Below, in pieces: positions 1-8,019 of a stretch of DNA of 40,895 nt (its first letter is position 1; every line of letters begins with the position of its first letter). The stretch is from Roseivirga sp. (GTDB lineage Bacteria; Bacteroidota; Bacteroidia; Cytophagales; Cyclobacteriaceae). A program made the translations under genes and the position numbers. Under the pieces are notes generated by a model. That model did not search any database and was not told the origin of the DNA. It was given only the letters and a program-made list of their open reading frames with translations. The stretch is from NCBI GenBank assembly GCA_029262895.1, contig JAJCYM010000058.1, positions 1 through 40,895 of the forward strand, written 5' to 3'.

Positions 1-1
1 T

Positions 2-172
2 CCTCTTTCAATTATTCTGGAAATGCGTAGGTTTTCAGCCATGGAGGAGTCCAGTTCTCCGGCTTCGTGGAACGATATGTTTCAGAATGTCGAAACGAGT
101 TTTTCTCCCTGGAAATTTGCTCCAACTGACAGATTCAATTGGGCTGATGAAATGAAAGGCGACTCTGATTAA
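2..172 (+). CDS. (Fe-S)-binding oxidoreductase, C-terminal fragment
   Basis: This frame is open from the left edge to a TAA at 170-172 and gives the last 56 residues of a protein cut by the window. The fragment carries RRFSAMEE followed by a PWKFAPTDRFNWADEM-type ending. I recognise this as the C-terminus of the long 4Fe-4S dicluster/HdrD-like subunit found in Bacteroidota next to a CCG-domain protein. That partner is present at 1552-2349, which supports the call. The two probably form a membrane-associated electron-transfer (heterodisulfide-reductase-like) complex, but the substrate is unknown. The cluster-binding cysteines lie outside the window, so the identification rests on the tail and the context. 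Confidence 0.6.
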   Translation, partial: PLSIILEMRRFSAMEESSSPASWNDMFQNVETSFSPWKFAPTDRFNWADEMKGDSD

Positions 173-222
173 ACATCTTTGAAGATTATGAGTCCAAAAA
201 CAGCTAATCAAAATTATCAGCG

Positions 223-900
223 ATGAAAAGAATAATCATTTTTACCCTGCTACTGGGCTGTTTTACTTTTGGATCAACCGCACAAGTGTTGAAAAAGGAA
301 ATTATTAAACTTTCAGATGCTCCTGCAGAAAACAGTATCAAGAACAAAGGCAAGGAGAACATAGCCTTCAGTGAAATGTTGAAGCAGTGGAAAGGAATAG
401 AAGACATCAATAAATGGATAGGTGAAAACTTCCATTATGATATATCAAGGGCCGTTGCACTAGGCAGCAAAAGGAATGAGGGTCCAAAAATCGGGATTTT
501 CTCGCCAGAGGAGATGTTCATTAACAAAAGTGGCATCTGTGTAGACTTATCACGATTTGCTTTTGAGACTTTAAAGCAAATCGTGCCTGAAACAGAAATT
601 CACTACCTGATGATTGACTTTGAGCCAATCGAAATCCAGGGAAGCATTATCCGGAAACACTGGGTAGTGGCATATAAGAATAACGGAAAGTTCTATGTAA
701 CGGCAGACAGTAAAAGGCCCGGTTTCATTGACGGTCCTTATGAAAACGTTCAGGAATTTATTGACAAGTATGAGACTTTCAGGGAGCGCAAAATTGAGTC
801 GTTTAAGCTCTTGAATGATTACAAAAAGACGCAAAAGAAGAAATTGGCTAAGACTCAACGAAAGGGTCAAAACGAAAATCAAAAACTAAAGGGACAATAA
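223..900 (+). CDS. secreted transglutaminase-like protein
   Basis: The product has 225 residues with a signal peptide (about residues 1-20, hydrophobic core IIIFTLLLGCFTFG, then STAQ). The rest resembles the transglutaminase-like cysteine protease fold: Cys106 in a GICVDLSRFAF context, His146 in RKHWVVAY and Asp162 in VTADSKRPG, the expected order of a Cys-His-Asp triad. The C-terminus (about 195-225) is strongly basic and probably disordered. It may act as a periplasmic or outer-surface peptidase or amidase, but the substrate cannot be read from the sequence. It starts 51 bp after the Fe-S gene and is followed 45 bp later by a DUF1287 gene, so co-transcription is plausible. The pairing of two putative cysteine-hydrolase folds suggests an envelope role. 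Confidence 0.75.
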   Translation: MKRIIIFTLLLGCFTFGSTAQVLKKEIIKLSDAPAENSIKNKGKENIAFSEMLKQWKGIEDINKWIGENFHYDISRAVALGSKRNEGPKIGIFSPEEMFINKSGICVDLSRFAFETLKQIVPETEIHYLMIDFEPIEIQGSIIRKHWVVAYKNNGKFYVTADSKRPGFIDGPYENVQEFIDKYETFRERKIESFKLLNDYKKTQKKKLAKTQRKGQNENQKLKGQ

Positions 901-945
901 ACTCTCTAAGATTGACTTGATATAAGCAAATGACTGTTTAATAAT

Positions 946-1545
946 TTGAAGGCACTAAGGACATATAGCTTAATACTCATTTTGACTGGCTTGCTGGCCA
1001 TTCCATCGCATGCCCAACAATCTTCTTTTGAACAAAAATTGTCTGAAGCGGCCACTTCACTTACCAAGGACGAGGTGACCTACGATCCAAGCTATTTTTC
1101 AATCTCCTACCCCAATGGCGATGTGCCGAGCGGGAAGGGTGTTTGCACTGATGTTGTTATCAGGGCTTATAGAAAGTTGGACATCGACCTGCAGAAAGAA
1201 GTGCATGAAGATATGAAGGCTCACTTTGACCTATACCCAAAAAATTGGGGACTGACTAGAACTGACCGGAACATCGATCATAGAAGAGTGCCTAATTTGA
1301 TGAAATTTTTTGACAGGCATGGTAAGGTGAAGCCAATCACGAACGAAGCTTCGGACTACGTGCCAGGAGACATTGTCAGCTGGAATCTGGGCGGTGGCGC
1401 AACACATATTGGCATTGTCGTGAACAAAAAGTCGAGCGATGGAAAACGTTATTTGATTTCCCATAACATTGGCAAGGGGCAGGAATTGTCTGATTGTCTA
1501 TTTACCTACAAAATCATCGGTCACTATTCTTATAAGAAGCAATAA
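946..1545 (+). CDS. secreted DUF1287 family protein (NlpC/P60-like fold)
   Basis: The product has 199 residues. The frame can only begin at TTG (946-948), giving MKALRTYSLILILTGLL, a good signal peptide with likely cleavage after SHA (residue 23); no in-frame ATG lies upstream near this point. The mature part follows the DUF1287 pattern: a YDPSY-PNGDVP segment, Cys67 in GVCTDVVIRAYR, a NIDHRRVPNL block (about 109-118), PGDIVSW (140-146), His154 in THIGIVV and His173 in ISHNIGKG. The Cys plus two His arrangement is that of NlpC/P60-like amidases, so a role in cell-wall or peptide hydrolysis is likely but unproven. It ends 6 bp before the Fe-S gene at 1552, suggesting one transcript. Confidence 0.8.
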   Translation: MKALRTYSLILILTGLLAIPSHAQQSSFEQKLSEAATSLTKDEVTYDPSYFSISYPNGDVPSGKGVCTDVVIRAYRKLDIDLQKEVHEDMKAHFDLYPKNWGLTRTDRNIDHRRVPNLMKFFDRHGKVKPITNEASDYVPGDIVSWNLGGGATHIGIVVNKKSSDGKRYLISHNIGKGQELSDCLFTYKIIGHYSYKKQ

Positions 1546-1551
1546 ACAATT

Positions 1552-2349
1552 ATGAGTGAAAATTTGAACCAAGTGCCAACCATGGCCGACATGACCGCAA
1601 AGGGCGAAGCTCCGGAGATCCTTTTTTGGGTAGGCTGTGCCGGTTCCTATGATGATAGGTACAAAAAAGTGACCCAGGCCTTTGTCAAGATTTTAAATAA
1701 GGTGGGTATCTCCTTTGCTGTATTAGGGCCGGAAGAAACCTGCACAGGAGACCCTGCAAGAAGAGCCGGCAATGAGTTTTTGTTCCAGATGCAAGCCATG
1801 GCTAATATTCAGGTTATGGATGGCTATGGTGTCAAAAAAATTGTAACGGCCTGCCCACATTGTTTCAATACATTGAAGAATGAGTATCCCGAATTAGGAG
1901 GTAACTACGAGGTGATCCATCATGCCACATTCCTGCAACAACTCATTAATGAGGGCAAGGTTGGACTTGCCGGTGGCGGGGAGTTCAAAGGCAAGAAAAT
2001 CACCTATCATGACTCTTGCTATCTGGGCCGAGCGAATAACATCTATGAGGCACCCAGAGAAGTATTGGCGGCCCTGGATGCTGAGCTGGTGGAAATGAAG
2101 CGATGTAGAACAAAAGGGCTTTGCTGCGGAGCAGGTGGTGCACAGATGTTCAAAGATGCTGAGCCTGGCAGCAAGGAGATTAATGTGGAACGAACCGAAG
2201 AGGCCATAGCAACAGGTGCAAATATTGTAGCTTCAGCCTGTCCATTTTGCATGACGATGATGCGGGATGGTGTGAAAGCCAAAGAAAAAGAAGAGAGCGT
2301 GGTAGTGCTGGATATCGCAGAACTCATTGCTCAAAACGAAGGAATTTAG
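1552..2349 (+). CDS. CCG-domain (Fe-S)-binding protein, HdrB-like
   Basis: The product has 265 residues and two cysteine-rich CCG domains typical of the B subunit of heterodisulfide-reductase-like complexes, GlpC and LutA. Domain 1 has Cys29 (WVGCAGSYDDR), Cys64, then Cys101 and Cys104 (TACPHCFNTL). Domain 2 has Cys156 (HDSCYLGR), the pair Cys191-Cys192 (GLCCGAGG), then Cys230 and Cys233 (SACPFCMTMM). Such domains bind an unusual 4Fe-4S cluster or a metal and work in thiol/disulfide electron transfer at the membrane. The expected partner is the truncated gene at the left edge. The stop (2347-2349) lies only 3 bp from the stop of the convergent gene at 2353, so the two transcripts must overlap or share termination. 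Confidence 0.88.
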   Translation: MSENLNQVPTMADMTAKGEAPEILFWVGCAGSYDDRYKKVTQAFVKILNKVGISFAVLGPEETCTGDPARRAGNEFLFQMQAMANIQVMDGYGVKKIVTACPHCFNTLKNEYPELGGNYEVIHHATFLQQLINEGKVGLAGGGEFKGKKITYHDSCYLGRANNIYEAPREVLAALDAELVEMKRCRTKGLCCGAGGAQMFKDAEPGSKEINVERTEEAIATGANIVASACPFCMTMMRDGVKAKEKEESVVVLDIAELIAQNEGI

Positions 2350-2352
2350 AGC

Positions 2353-3060
2353 CTATTTCTGAATCAATTTGCCCCTTCCTTTGATCACTTGACTGGAGAT
2401 TTCAGGAGATCCTCTATAATACAAATGCCTCGGGCCCTCAATATGTACGGCAAGTGCTTTTGACACATTGATTCTGGCAATACCTGGGCTTTGATCACCA
2501 GTTATCATCTGGGCGTTACAATTCAAGACATCAAAGTTATAAGCTGTTAGATCACCAACGTGGCTGATGCTAAAGTCAAATTGATCGGCTGTTCCTGCCA
2601 GGAACACATTCGCTACCCCTTGCATATCAAGGTCCAAATTCTGACAGTTAATTTGAAGCCTTACTTCAGCAGCACCACGAGCCACTAATTTAAATCGCTC
2701 TGTATCAAGCATCGATCGGCTTGTTACTGTAGACGCTCCCGCAGCATCAATAGAGTCCAAAGCGCGGTAAGTCACGTAAGCGTCCAGAACCCGCTCTCCC
2801 TGAATGAAGGCATTGTTAAAAATCCTAAGCTGACCTTCTACAACCTCCACTGTCACCTTATCATGGACGTTGTCATCCGCACGGATTACCACCTTATCCT
2901 CATTGCCTCTTTGTATGTAAACATTGATTGGTCCATTGGCGTGAATGGAATTGAAAGCCGGTACCGGAACGAGTTGTTCCGATACCATGAAATTAGTCCA
3001 TCCGAAAACCAACACGGCCAACACTGTGCTGATTCCAACCATGAATTTCATTGACTTCAT
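2353..3060 (-). CDS. head-GIN domain (DUF2807) envelope protein
   Basis: The product has 235 residues. The N-terminal hydrophobic stretch (about residues 5-26) is an uncleaved anchor or signal peptide. After it the chain has the DUF2807 pattern: FNSIHANGPINVYIQRG, a VVIRADDNVHDKV segment, VEVVEGQLRIFNN, and later short strands giving a right-handed beta-helix-like repeat (the IDAAGASTVTS and VRLQINCQNLDLDMQG regions). Proteins of this family are common in Bacteroidota, sit in the envelope, and have no proven biochemical role. A second ATG lies three codons downstream. The gene starts 19 bp after the hydrolase stop on the same strand, so the two are probably co-transcribed behind the AraC-type regulator. 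Confidence 0.8.
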   Translation of the reverse strand: MKSMKFMVGISTVLAVLVFGWTNFMVSEQLVPVPAFNSIHANGPINVYIQRGNEDKVVIRADDNVHDKVTVEVVEGQLRIFNNAFIQGERVLDAYVTYRALDSIDAAGASTVTSRSMLDTERFKLVARGAAEVRLQINCQNLDLDMQGVANVFLAGTADQFDFSISHVGDLTAYNFDVLNCNAQMITGDQSPGIARINVSKALAVHIEGPRHLYYRGSPEISSQVIKGRGKLIQK

Positions 3061-3079
3061 TGCAGCAATTTAGCTTTTA

Positions 3080-4525
3080 TCAATTCATTAGTGTAAAGGC
3101 TGGCACGGGAATCACCAGCCTCTGCGCTTTGACTTTCTTGCCATTGAAGAAATCCAGCATTAGTCTTTCCACGTCAGGTGTGCTCATAAACATGTCATGG
3201 CCCGCACCATCGATGATCACATGCGTTCCATTCTTAAAGCCCTTGATCAGCTCTTTAGCACTTGGAATAAATGTCCTTCCATCCAGGGTTCCGCTAAAGA
3301 ACAAAGCATCTACGGAAGATTTGGGATTCTTTCTGAATTCATCCCCCAGGTCAGGCAGTCCTAATCCCATACTCACATCTGGAAATGGAAAGTTAGTAGA
3401 ACGACCCAAAATTGCCTTATCGGATTCTTTCAAAACGCGCTTCCATCTCCTTTCTGAAATACCTGACATGGCATCCATAGCAAAGGGCATGGCCTGCACT
3501 CTTCCAGCGAATTGCCTGAGGCCTGCGACCATTAGTGCAATCTCAGTAAAATCACCATCCAGCATTTTCTTGTAAGCTCTTGGTAGATTCTTGGAGTCGC
3601 TCGGATTCTTCACAAATATGAACGAAGTCACCAATTGCACATCAAATTCACTGATCCCAACTTCAAATTCCGTTCCACTTCTAGGGTCCTTAGTTTTAAC
3701 CTTCAGCGGATTCTCCCTAAGTCGTTCGTGCACCGTTTTCATCATTCCCATTAGCTCGGGATATTGTGCTGACGCGGCTTTGTCGGCTTCCAACTTCTCA
3801 CTCAGGTTCTTCAAAAAGCCGTCTGTCAAGGCCGGCATTTTGATAGTATGATCAGGACCTTCAAGCCCAACAAGAACCACCTTGTCTATGCTTGATTCAA
3901 ATCTTTTGATAAAGTTGAAGCCCAGATGGCTACCATAGCTAATTCCCCATAGGCTGATCTTAGGGATGCCTAGTGCTCTTCGTAAATCCTCCAGATCACT
4001 CGCGCTTTCTCTGGTATTATAGGCACTGACATCCGTACCCTTTTCTTTCCAAAAGGCTAAACAGAGTTTGGTCGCCTTTTTCATTTCATTCGTATAACTT
4101 TCAATACTACCCGGTTCATCCAATGGGAAAGTGGCCGAATTGCTACAACCTGGAATTTCATTAGAAAGGCCGGTTCCGCGCTGATCAAAGGCGATGACAT
4201 CTGCCACGGCTCGCAAGGCCATAAACAGCTTAAACCTTGCCCCCTTTGCCGTAGAAATACCTGAACCTCCAGGTCCGCCAGCCAAATAAACTATCGGACT
4301 GCCTGGGTTTGGGTTCGTGCTTTTGAATCGGACAAAGGAGAGTTTGATTCTCTTATCACCACCCGAACTCCGGTTCTCTTGAACCGTGAACTCTCCCAGC
4401 TCAGCTGGTACTTCCACACCTGCACTATTTTTGAATGTATAAGGTTTAATTGTAAGATCGCTCTGGCCTAATCCCTGCAAAGCAGTGAAGGTTAAAACGA
4501 GTGTAATGATCAATATTTTCTTCAT
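3080..4525 (-). CDS. secreted alpha/beta hydrolase (prolyl aminopeptidase-like)
   Basis: I take the start at the ATG at 4525, because this gives MKKILIITLVLTF, a clear signal peptide ending near GLGQ (residue 21); the frame extends 18 codons further upstream without signal-like character. The product has 481 residues. The alpha/beta-hydrolase signatures are an oxyanion loop AGGPGGSG (82-89), FDQRGTGLS (113-121), nucleophile Ser196 in WGISYGSH, Asp415 in SGTLDGR and His443 in GAGHDMF. The GGPGGSG and RGTGLS motifs and the length fit the proline iminopeptidase/TAP-like branch, i.e. release of N-terminal residues from peptides outside the cytoplasm. The regulator gene lies 78 bp upstream and the GIN protein 19 bp downstream on the same strand. 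Confidence 0.82.
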   Translation of the reverse strand: MKKILIITLVLTFTALQGLGQSDLTIKPYTFKNSAGVEVPAELGEFTVQENRSSGGDKRIKLSFVRFKSTNPNPGSPIVYLAGGPGGSGISTAKGARFKLFMALRAVADVIAFDQRGTGLSNEIPGCSNSATFPLDEPGSIESYTNEMKKATKLCLAFWKEKGTDVSAYNTRESASDLEDLRRALGIPKISLWGISYGSHLGFNFIKRFESSIDKVVLVGLEGPDHTIKMPALTDGFLKNLSEKLEADKAASAQYPELMGMMKTVHERLRENPLKVKTKDPRSGTEFEVGISEFDVQLVTSFIFVKNPSDSKNLPRAYKKMLDGDFTEIALMVAGLRQFAGRVQAMPFAMDAMSGISERRWKRVLKESDKAILGRSTNFPFPDVSMGLGLPDLGDEFRKNPKSSVDALFFSGTLDGRTFIPSAKELIKGFKNGTHVIIDGAGHDMFMSTPDVERLMLDFFNGKKVKAQRLVIPVPAFTLMN

Positions 4526-4603
4526 GATTTTGAGTTTTGATTTCCTAAAGCTCAAATCACTCAAATTCATGAACAGCAATCGTTCGTCTGGGCCAAGGCG
4601 ACC

Positions 4604-5740
4604 CTATTCTGCTGAATTCAGATCAATATTTTTCTTGTATTGCGAAGGGGTAACTCCTTCTATTCGCTTAAAGGCAGTGTTAAAGGCGGTTTTTGAATTA
4701 AAGCCAGCATCATAAGCAATTGCCAGGAGAGTCAGATGTTCAAAATTTGAGGATTCAACCCTTTCCTTGAATTCATTGACCCGATACTGATTGATAAGGT
4801 CATAAAAGTTCATCTCAAAGCTCTCGCTTAAAAGCAAAGAAAACTGATGCCTGGATATGTCTAACATTTCAGCCAACTGTGTTGCGGTAAGTTCGCTTTT
4901 TAAATAAGGCTTTTCGCTCTTCATCAAGTCTATCAATTTGGTTTTGATTGGAGCATAATCTTGTTGATTGCTTGACTTTTTGGTACTTGGCTTGGCTCCA
5001 CTAGGCTTTAGCAAGTCTACTTGAGGTTGATTTAATGCGCTATAGGTGATTGCGTAGATTAAGACAAAAGCTACCAGGTAAAAATAAATTTCGTAGTCGA
5101 AGCTGGCATACCGATCCTTGCTATAGAGAAAGTAGACTCCCGCCAAAATCACGAAGAGTCCCATAAAAGCCCAAATCAGGTATTTCAACCAGAGCATTTC
5201 TTTTTTGGTCAGGGCCGAAAACTCTGCCTTAATATTGGTTTGGTAAACCTTAAGCACCTTGAGGCTGTCCTTGCAATAGCTCACACCAATGAGAGCTGTG
5301 AAAATAACCAAGAGGCGATAATAGAGTGTGTATTGATCTGTACCAGCACTTAAGGTGGCGGTGTAGTAGTCGAGTACTTGGATTTTCGACTCGCCATCCT
5401 TAATCAGGAATGGTGAAATTATGATAACGTTCGTGATATAGGGAAAGAAACACCAAAGGTCTTTTCCCTTGATTCCTTCGGCCTGCCCACACATAAACTT
5501 CACGTACAGGTAAATCAATGGGGCAATCAACAATCCTCCACCCCAGTCCAACCGAATCAGATGAGGAAACTGCAAATAAATATCAAGACTTTTGAGAGAT
5601 TGGAGAAGGCAGAGCACTCCTAAAACCAATACCAGCACGGCCAAAACCCGATTGGCTTTCCTGTTTACTTTTCTGTTGAAAAGAAAAGCACCGAGTATCC
5701 CTGCCTGCAGTGCCCCCAGTTGAAGAATGGTTGTGGTCAA
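4604..5740 (-). CDS. membrane-anchored AraC-family transcriptional regulator
   Basis: The product has 378 residues. About residues 1-245 hold six or seven hydrophobic helices (for example VLAVLVLVLGVLCLLQ, GGGLLIAPLIYLYVKF, WAFMGLFVILAGVYFLYS and IYFYLVAFVLIYAITYS). A charged linker rich in Lys and Ser follows (about 250-270), then a C-terminal AraC/XylS DNA-binding domain (about 275-372). That domain has two helix-turn-helix units (LTATQLAEMLDISRHQFS and LTLLAIAYDAGFNSKTAFN) and the signature GVTPSQYKK. This layout, a 7TM-like sensor fused directly to an AraC domain, is common in Bacteroidota and suggests sensing at the inner membrane. The likely targets are the adjacent hydrolase and GIN genes downstream, but no operator was identified. 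Confidence 0.85.
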   Translation of the reverse strand: MTTTILQLGALQAGILGAFLFNRKVNRKANRVLAVLVLVLGVLCLLQSLKSLDIYLQFPHLIRLDWGGGLLIAPLIYLYVKFMCGQAEGIKGKDLWCFFPYITNVIIISPFLIKDGESKIQVLDYYTATLSAGTDQYTLYYRLLVIFTALIGVSYCKDSLKVLKVYQTNIKAEFSALTKKEMLWLKYLIWAFMGLFVILAGVYFLYSKDRYASFDYEIYFYLVAFVLIYAITYSALNQPQVDLLKPSGAKPSTKKSSNQQDYAPIKTKLIDLMKSEKPYLKSELTATQLAEMLDISRHQFSLLLSESFEMNFYDLINQYRVNEFKERVESSNFEHLTLLAIAYDAGFNSKTAFNTAFKRIEGVTPSQYKKNIDLNSAE

Positions 5741-5800
5741 GTTGAGTGTTGTGTTTCGCCACTAAAATAAGCATAACTTAAAAGGACTCTATCCAAAAGA

Positions 5801-5920
5801 CATCAGAGTTTCCTGCGGATAACTCTGATGGGTTCTGAAGAGTTTTCTGCGGATAACTCTGAGAGGTTCTACGAACAACTTTGAGAGGTTCTGAGGATAA
5901 ACTCTGAGGGCTTTAGGTGA
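5801..5920. repeat. degenerate tandem repeat with inverted arms
   Basis: Two nearly identical 34-bp units (5804-5837 and 5838-5871) are followed by two shortened ones up to about 5920. Each contains a form of GGATAACTCTGA. In the first unit CAGAGTT (5804-5810) faces AACTCTG (5821-5827), a 7-bp inverted repeat, so the array could form a series of hairpins. It lies between the start of the AraC gene and the terminator of the lipoprotein gene at 6015. Units are not separated by unique spacers, so this is not CRISPR-like. Function unknown. Confidence 0.6.
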
Positions 5921-5945
5921 CTTAGGAATCAGTACATCTAAAACA

Positions 5946-5981
5946 GCAAAGGGGAGCACCCTTACGGTACTTCCCCTTTGC
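5946..5981 (-). terminator. rho-independent terminator of the 6015-6905 lipoprotein gene
   Basis: GCAAAGGGGA (5946-5955) and TCCCCTTTGC (5972-5981) form a perfect 10-bp stem, and the inner bases can pair further around a GTAA loop. Read on the minus strand the hairpin is followed by TGTTTT. It sits 34 bp past the lipoprotein stop codon. Confidence 0.75.
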
Positions 5982-6014
5982 ATCAACCAAAATAGTGTCT
6001 ATTAACTATAGTTC

Positions 6015-6905
6015 TTAGTTTCTTGTCACCGTTCCTGTTGGAAGTGAGCCAAGATTTTGACCGAAGTCATGTGTAATTGGTGCGGTGGCTGCGTCAGTGG
6101 CTACCGAAGACACCAATGGTTTTAGAAGAAATGGGGCCGGTGAATTGTCCGGAACTGGTTCCACAGAAATCACAACCATTCTACCCCTTATATCAAGAGG
6201 AAAAGTCTCACCTGTTGGTGCATTATTAAAGAAATCTTCTCCTGGGATTGGAGGACCGGCATTATTTTCAGTTCCGCTGAAACCATTGCCACTATCTCTA
6301 ACACCAAATTCTGTAAATGTACCTGTAGAAATCGGTCCTGCATCTCCAACAACCCAGCCTTCATAGGCCCAACCCGTTGGCAACGTTGGCAAAGTAAACC
6401 CAGCTGTTGGAGGAGCACCTGGCGTTCCAAACCAAACACCATATATATCATTTCCGTTGTTACCGGCTGTCTCATCAGTAGGTGTTCTTAGAAAATAAGT
6501 ACCAGCGGAAGCAGAGAAGTCACCCAGGGCAGGAGCAACACTTGTTGAAACGGTTGCGCTATTTCCGGAAAAATCTCCGGCTACCAGCTTTTGGTCTGAT
6601 GGTGTAGGTGCATCATCAGGCACAGGCTCCACTGTGAGTATAAACTTTGTGGCTGCCGCTAAATCAGTAGCATCAACGTCAAAGGTATTGGCTGACCATG
6701 CTCCCGTAGCGTCCACGCTGAAGGTTCCTGTCGAAACAGGCGATCCATCAACAAGTATCCAGCCTTCATATATGGCTGCGCTGCCAAGGTCTTCGAGTCC
6801 TGATATGTTTAATGTCAATTGTGCGGAAGATGGTGTACTATCGTCATCTCCACAGCTTGAGATCACAACAGTCAGTGCGATCATCAAATAAAGTGCTTTT
6901 TTCAT
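6015..6905 (-). CDS. lipoprotein with two anti-sigma-K-like (RskA-type) repeats
   Basis: The product has 296 residues. The N-terminus is a lipoprotein signal with Cys18 (VVISSCGDDD); the Asp run after Cys may favour export to the cell surface. Two halves repeat each other: YEGWILVDGSPVSTGTF (46-62) matches YEGWVVGDAGPISTGTF (181-197), and FILTVEPVPDDAPTP (88-102) matches VVISVEPVPDNSPAP (244-258). This pattern recalls the extracytoplasmic domain of RskA-type anti-sigma factors, but there is no membrane helix or sigma-binding domain, so it is a stand-alone surface lipoprotein rather than an anti-sigma factor. Its upstream region shares a 31-bp box with the response-regulator operon, suggesting control by that system. 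Function otherwise unknown. Confidence 0.75.
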   Translation of the reverse strand: MKKALYLMIALTVVISSCGDDDSTPSSAQLTLNISGLEDLGSAAIYEGWILVDGSPVSTGTFSVDATGAWSANTFDVDATDLAAATKFILTVEPVPDDAPTPSDQKLVAGDFSGNSATVSTSVAPALGDFSASAGTYFLRTPTDETAGNNGNDIYGVWFGTPGAPPTAGFTLPTLPTGWAYEGWVVGDAGPISTGTFTEFGVRDSGNGFSGTENNAGPPIPGEDFFNNAPTGETFPLDIRGRMVVISVEPVPDNSPAPFLLKPLVSSVATDAATAPITHDFGQNLGSLPTGTVTRN

Positions 6906-6941
6906 TTCTTAATTTTAGTTTGTTCAAAATTCGGATTGTGG

Positions 6942-6972
6942 TATCACAGAACTATCACAGAGAACTCAACAA
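6942..6972 (-). promoter_or_regulatory. GTGATA direct-repeat box upstream of the lipoprotein gene
   Basis: On the minus strand this reads TTGTTGAGTT, four variable bases, then GTGATAGTTCTGTGATA. GTGATA is repeated exactly 11 bp apart. It matches the box at 10924-10954 at 25 of 31 positions. It begins 37 bp upstream of the start codon. Direct hexamers one helical turn apart are the usual binding pattern of OmpR/PhoB-type regulators; binding here is inferred. Confidence 0.55.
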
Positions 6973-7116
6973 AGGGAGAATGTTCGTAACAAATTGATCA
7001 CGATAAACCTCAAGTATGATCAGACAATTTTTGAGGTTTTATATCAAGCCAACCAGTACGCAACTGTTGCGACAGGGGCGAATCGGAAATGATGTGCTAA
7101 GAAAGTGTTGAGCATG

Positions 7117-7135
7117 AAAAAGGCCCAACCGGGCC
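7117..7135 (-). terminator. rho-independent terminator of the 10900-7161 operon
   Basis: GGCCC (7122-7126), loop AACC and GGGCC (7131-7135) form a GC-rich hairpin. Read on the minus strand it is followed immediately by TTTTT (7121-7117). It lies about 25 bp past the stop of the barrel gene, the last gene of the operon. Confidence 0.8.
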
Positions 7136-7160
7136 CTTAGTACAACAGGTTTTTTACTAA

Positions 7161-8012
7161 TTAAATTTTCAAAAAGAAACCCAATGAATAGGCTGGTTTT
7201 GCAAGGATTCTTCTGCCTGATAATGCAGTGCCCACCGAACCAGAGATTCCAAATTTTTCATTGAAGCTATAAGACACTTCGGGTGTTAAGGCAAGGTATT
7301 CCAGATTATTGGAGAAGATGCCATTTGAAGGGGCTTCGAGGTCGCTGCCATTTCTCAGTGATTTTACCCCATTCAATTTGAGAGCAACAAAAACTTTCGG
7401 GCTGACGGTATAACCCACTTCCAAACCATAACGCAGCTCATCGGAAAAATTCTTTGACCTGTTGTTAAAGCCCAACAAGGTGGAAACATAGGTTTTGCCT
7501 TTGGCAAATGATCTGCTGGCCTCAAGTGTGACCATCTGATTAAACTCCCCATCTCCCGTTTGCAGCACTCCCGTATCACCACCTGAAGCATTTCCTAATG
7601 GAATACCGAAAGTAAGGCTGGCACTTATCACAATTGGCTTATTGGTAATCAATCCGTATTTCAGGGTAAGATCTGTATCGCCAAAAGAGTTAGATGCATC
7701 ACCTGCAGCAATCAAACTACCGGTCAATCCAGAGACTTGCTCATTGAGCGTGGTTCTTGCAAAAAAGGGAACATAAGCGATGGCCGTCAACCGATCTGTC
7801 AACCCGTACTCACCATAGAAACTGGTGATAAACACACCTGCAGTGGCTATATCGAGTATGTCTCCACTCGGAGCATAATACTTATTGGAGCTCAGGACAA
7901 ATTGACTCAGTTTGAAAAAACCTCTATTCTTAAGCTGTGGCCATCCCCCTCCTGCAAATGCCATCTGCCCAATGCAGAGTAAAGTGGCGAACGTAAATAT
8001 TTTTATCCTCAT
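7161..8012 (-). CDS. outer-membrane beta-barrel protein
   Basis: The start at 8012 gives MRIKIFTFATLLCIGQMAFA, a clean signal peptide, and is preceded by AAAGGA at ribosome-binding distance. The product has 283 residues. The mature chain is a series of alternating amphipathic strands with turns typical of porin-like barrels (FKLSQFVLSSNKYYAPSG, LTDRLTAIAYVPFFARTTL, LTLKYGLITNKP, LEVGYTVSPKVFVALKLN, LTPEVSYSFNEKFGISGSV) and ends in an aromatic residue plus KI (LGFFLKI), as outer-membrane proteins often do. It resembles the MetA/phenol-degradation barrel superfamily; the solute or partner is unknown. It starts 7 bp after the DM13 lipoprotein stop, so it is the last gene of the two-component operon. 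Confidence 0.72.
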   Translation of the reverse strand: MRIKIFTFATLLCIGQMAFAGGGWPQLKNRGFFKLSQFVLSSNKYYAPSGDILDIATAGVFITSFYGEYGLTDRLTAIAYVPFFARTTLNEQVSGLTGSLIAAGDASNSFGDTDLTLKYGLITNKPIVISASLTFGIPLGNASGGDTGVLQTGDGEFNQMVTLEASRSFAKGKTYVSTLLGFNNRSKNFSDELRYGLEVGYTVSPKVFVALKLNGVKSLRNGSDLEAPSNGIFSNNLEYLALTPEVSYSFNEKFGISGSVGTALSGRRILAKPAYSLGFFLKI

Positions 8013-8019
8013 GTTCCTT

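Noticed and set aside
5801-5920. CRISPR array
   Set aside because: There are only two full units, unequal lengths, no unique spacers and no cas genes nearby.
6015-6905. Anti-sigma factor
   Set aside because: The RskA-like repeats are there, but there is no transmembrane helix or cytoplasmic sigma-binding domain and no ECF sigma gene nearby.
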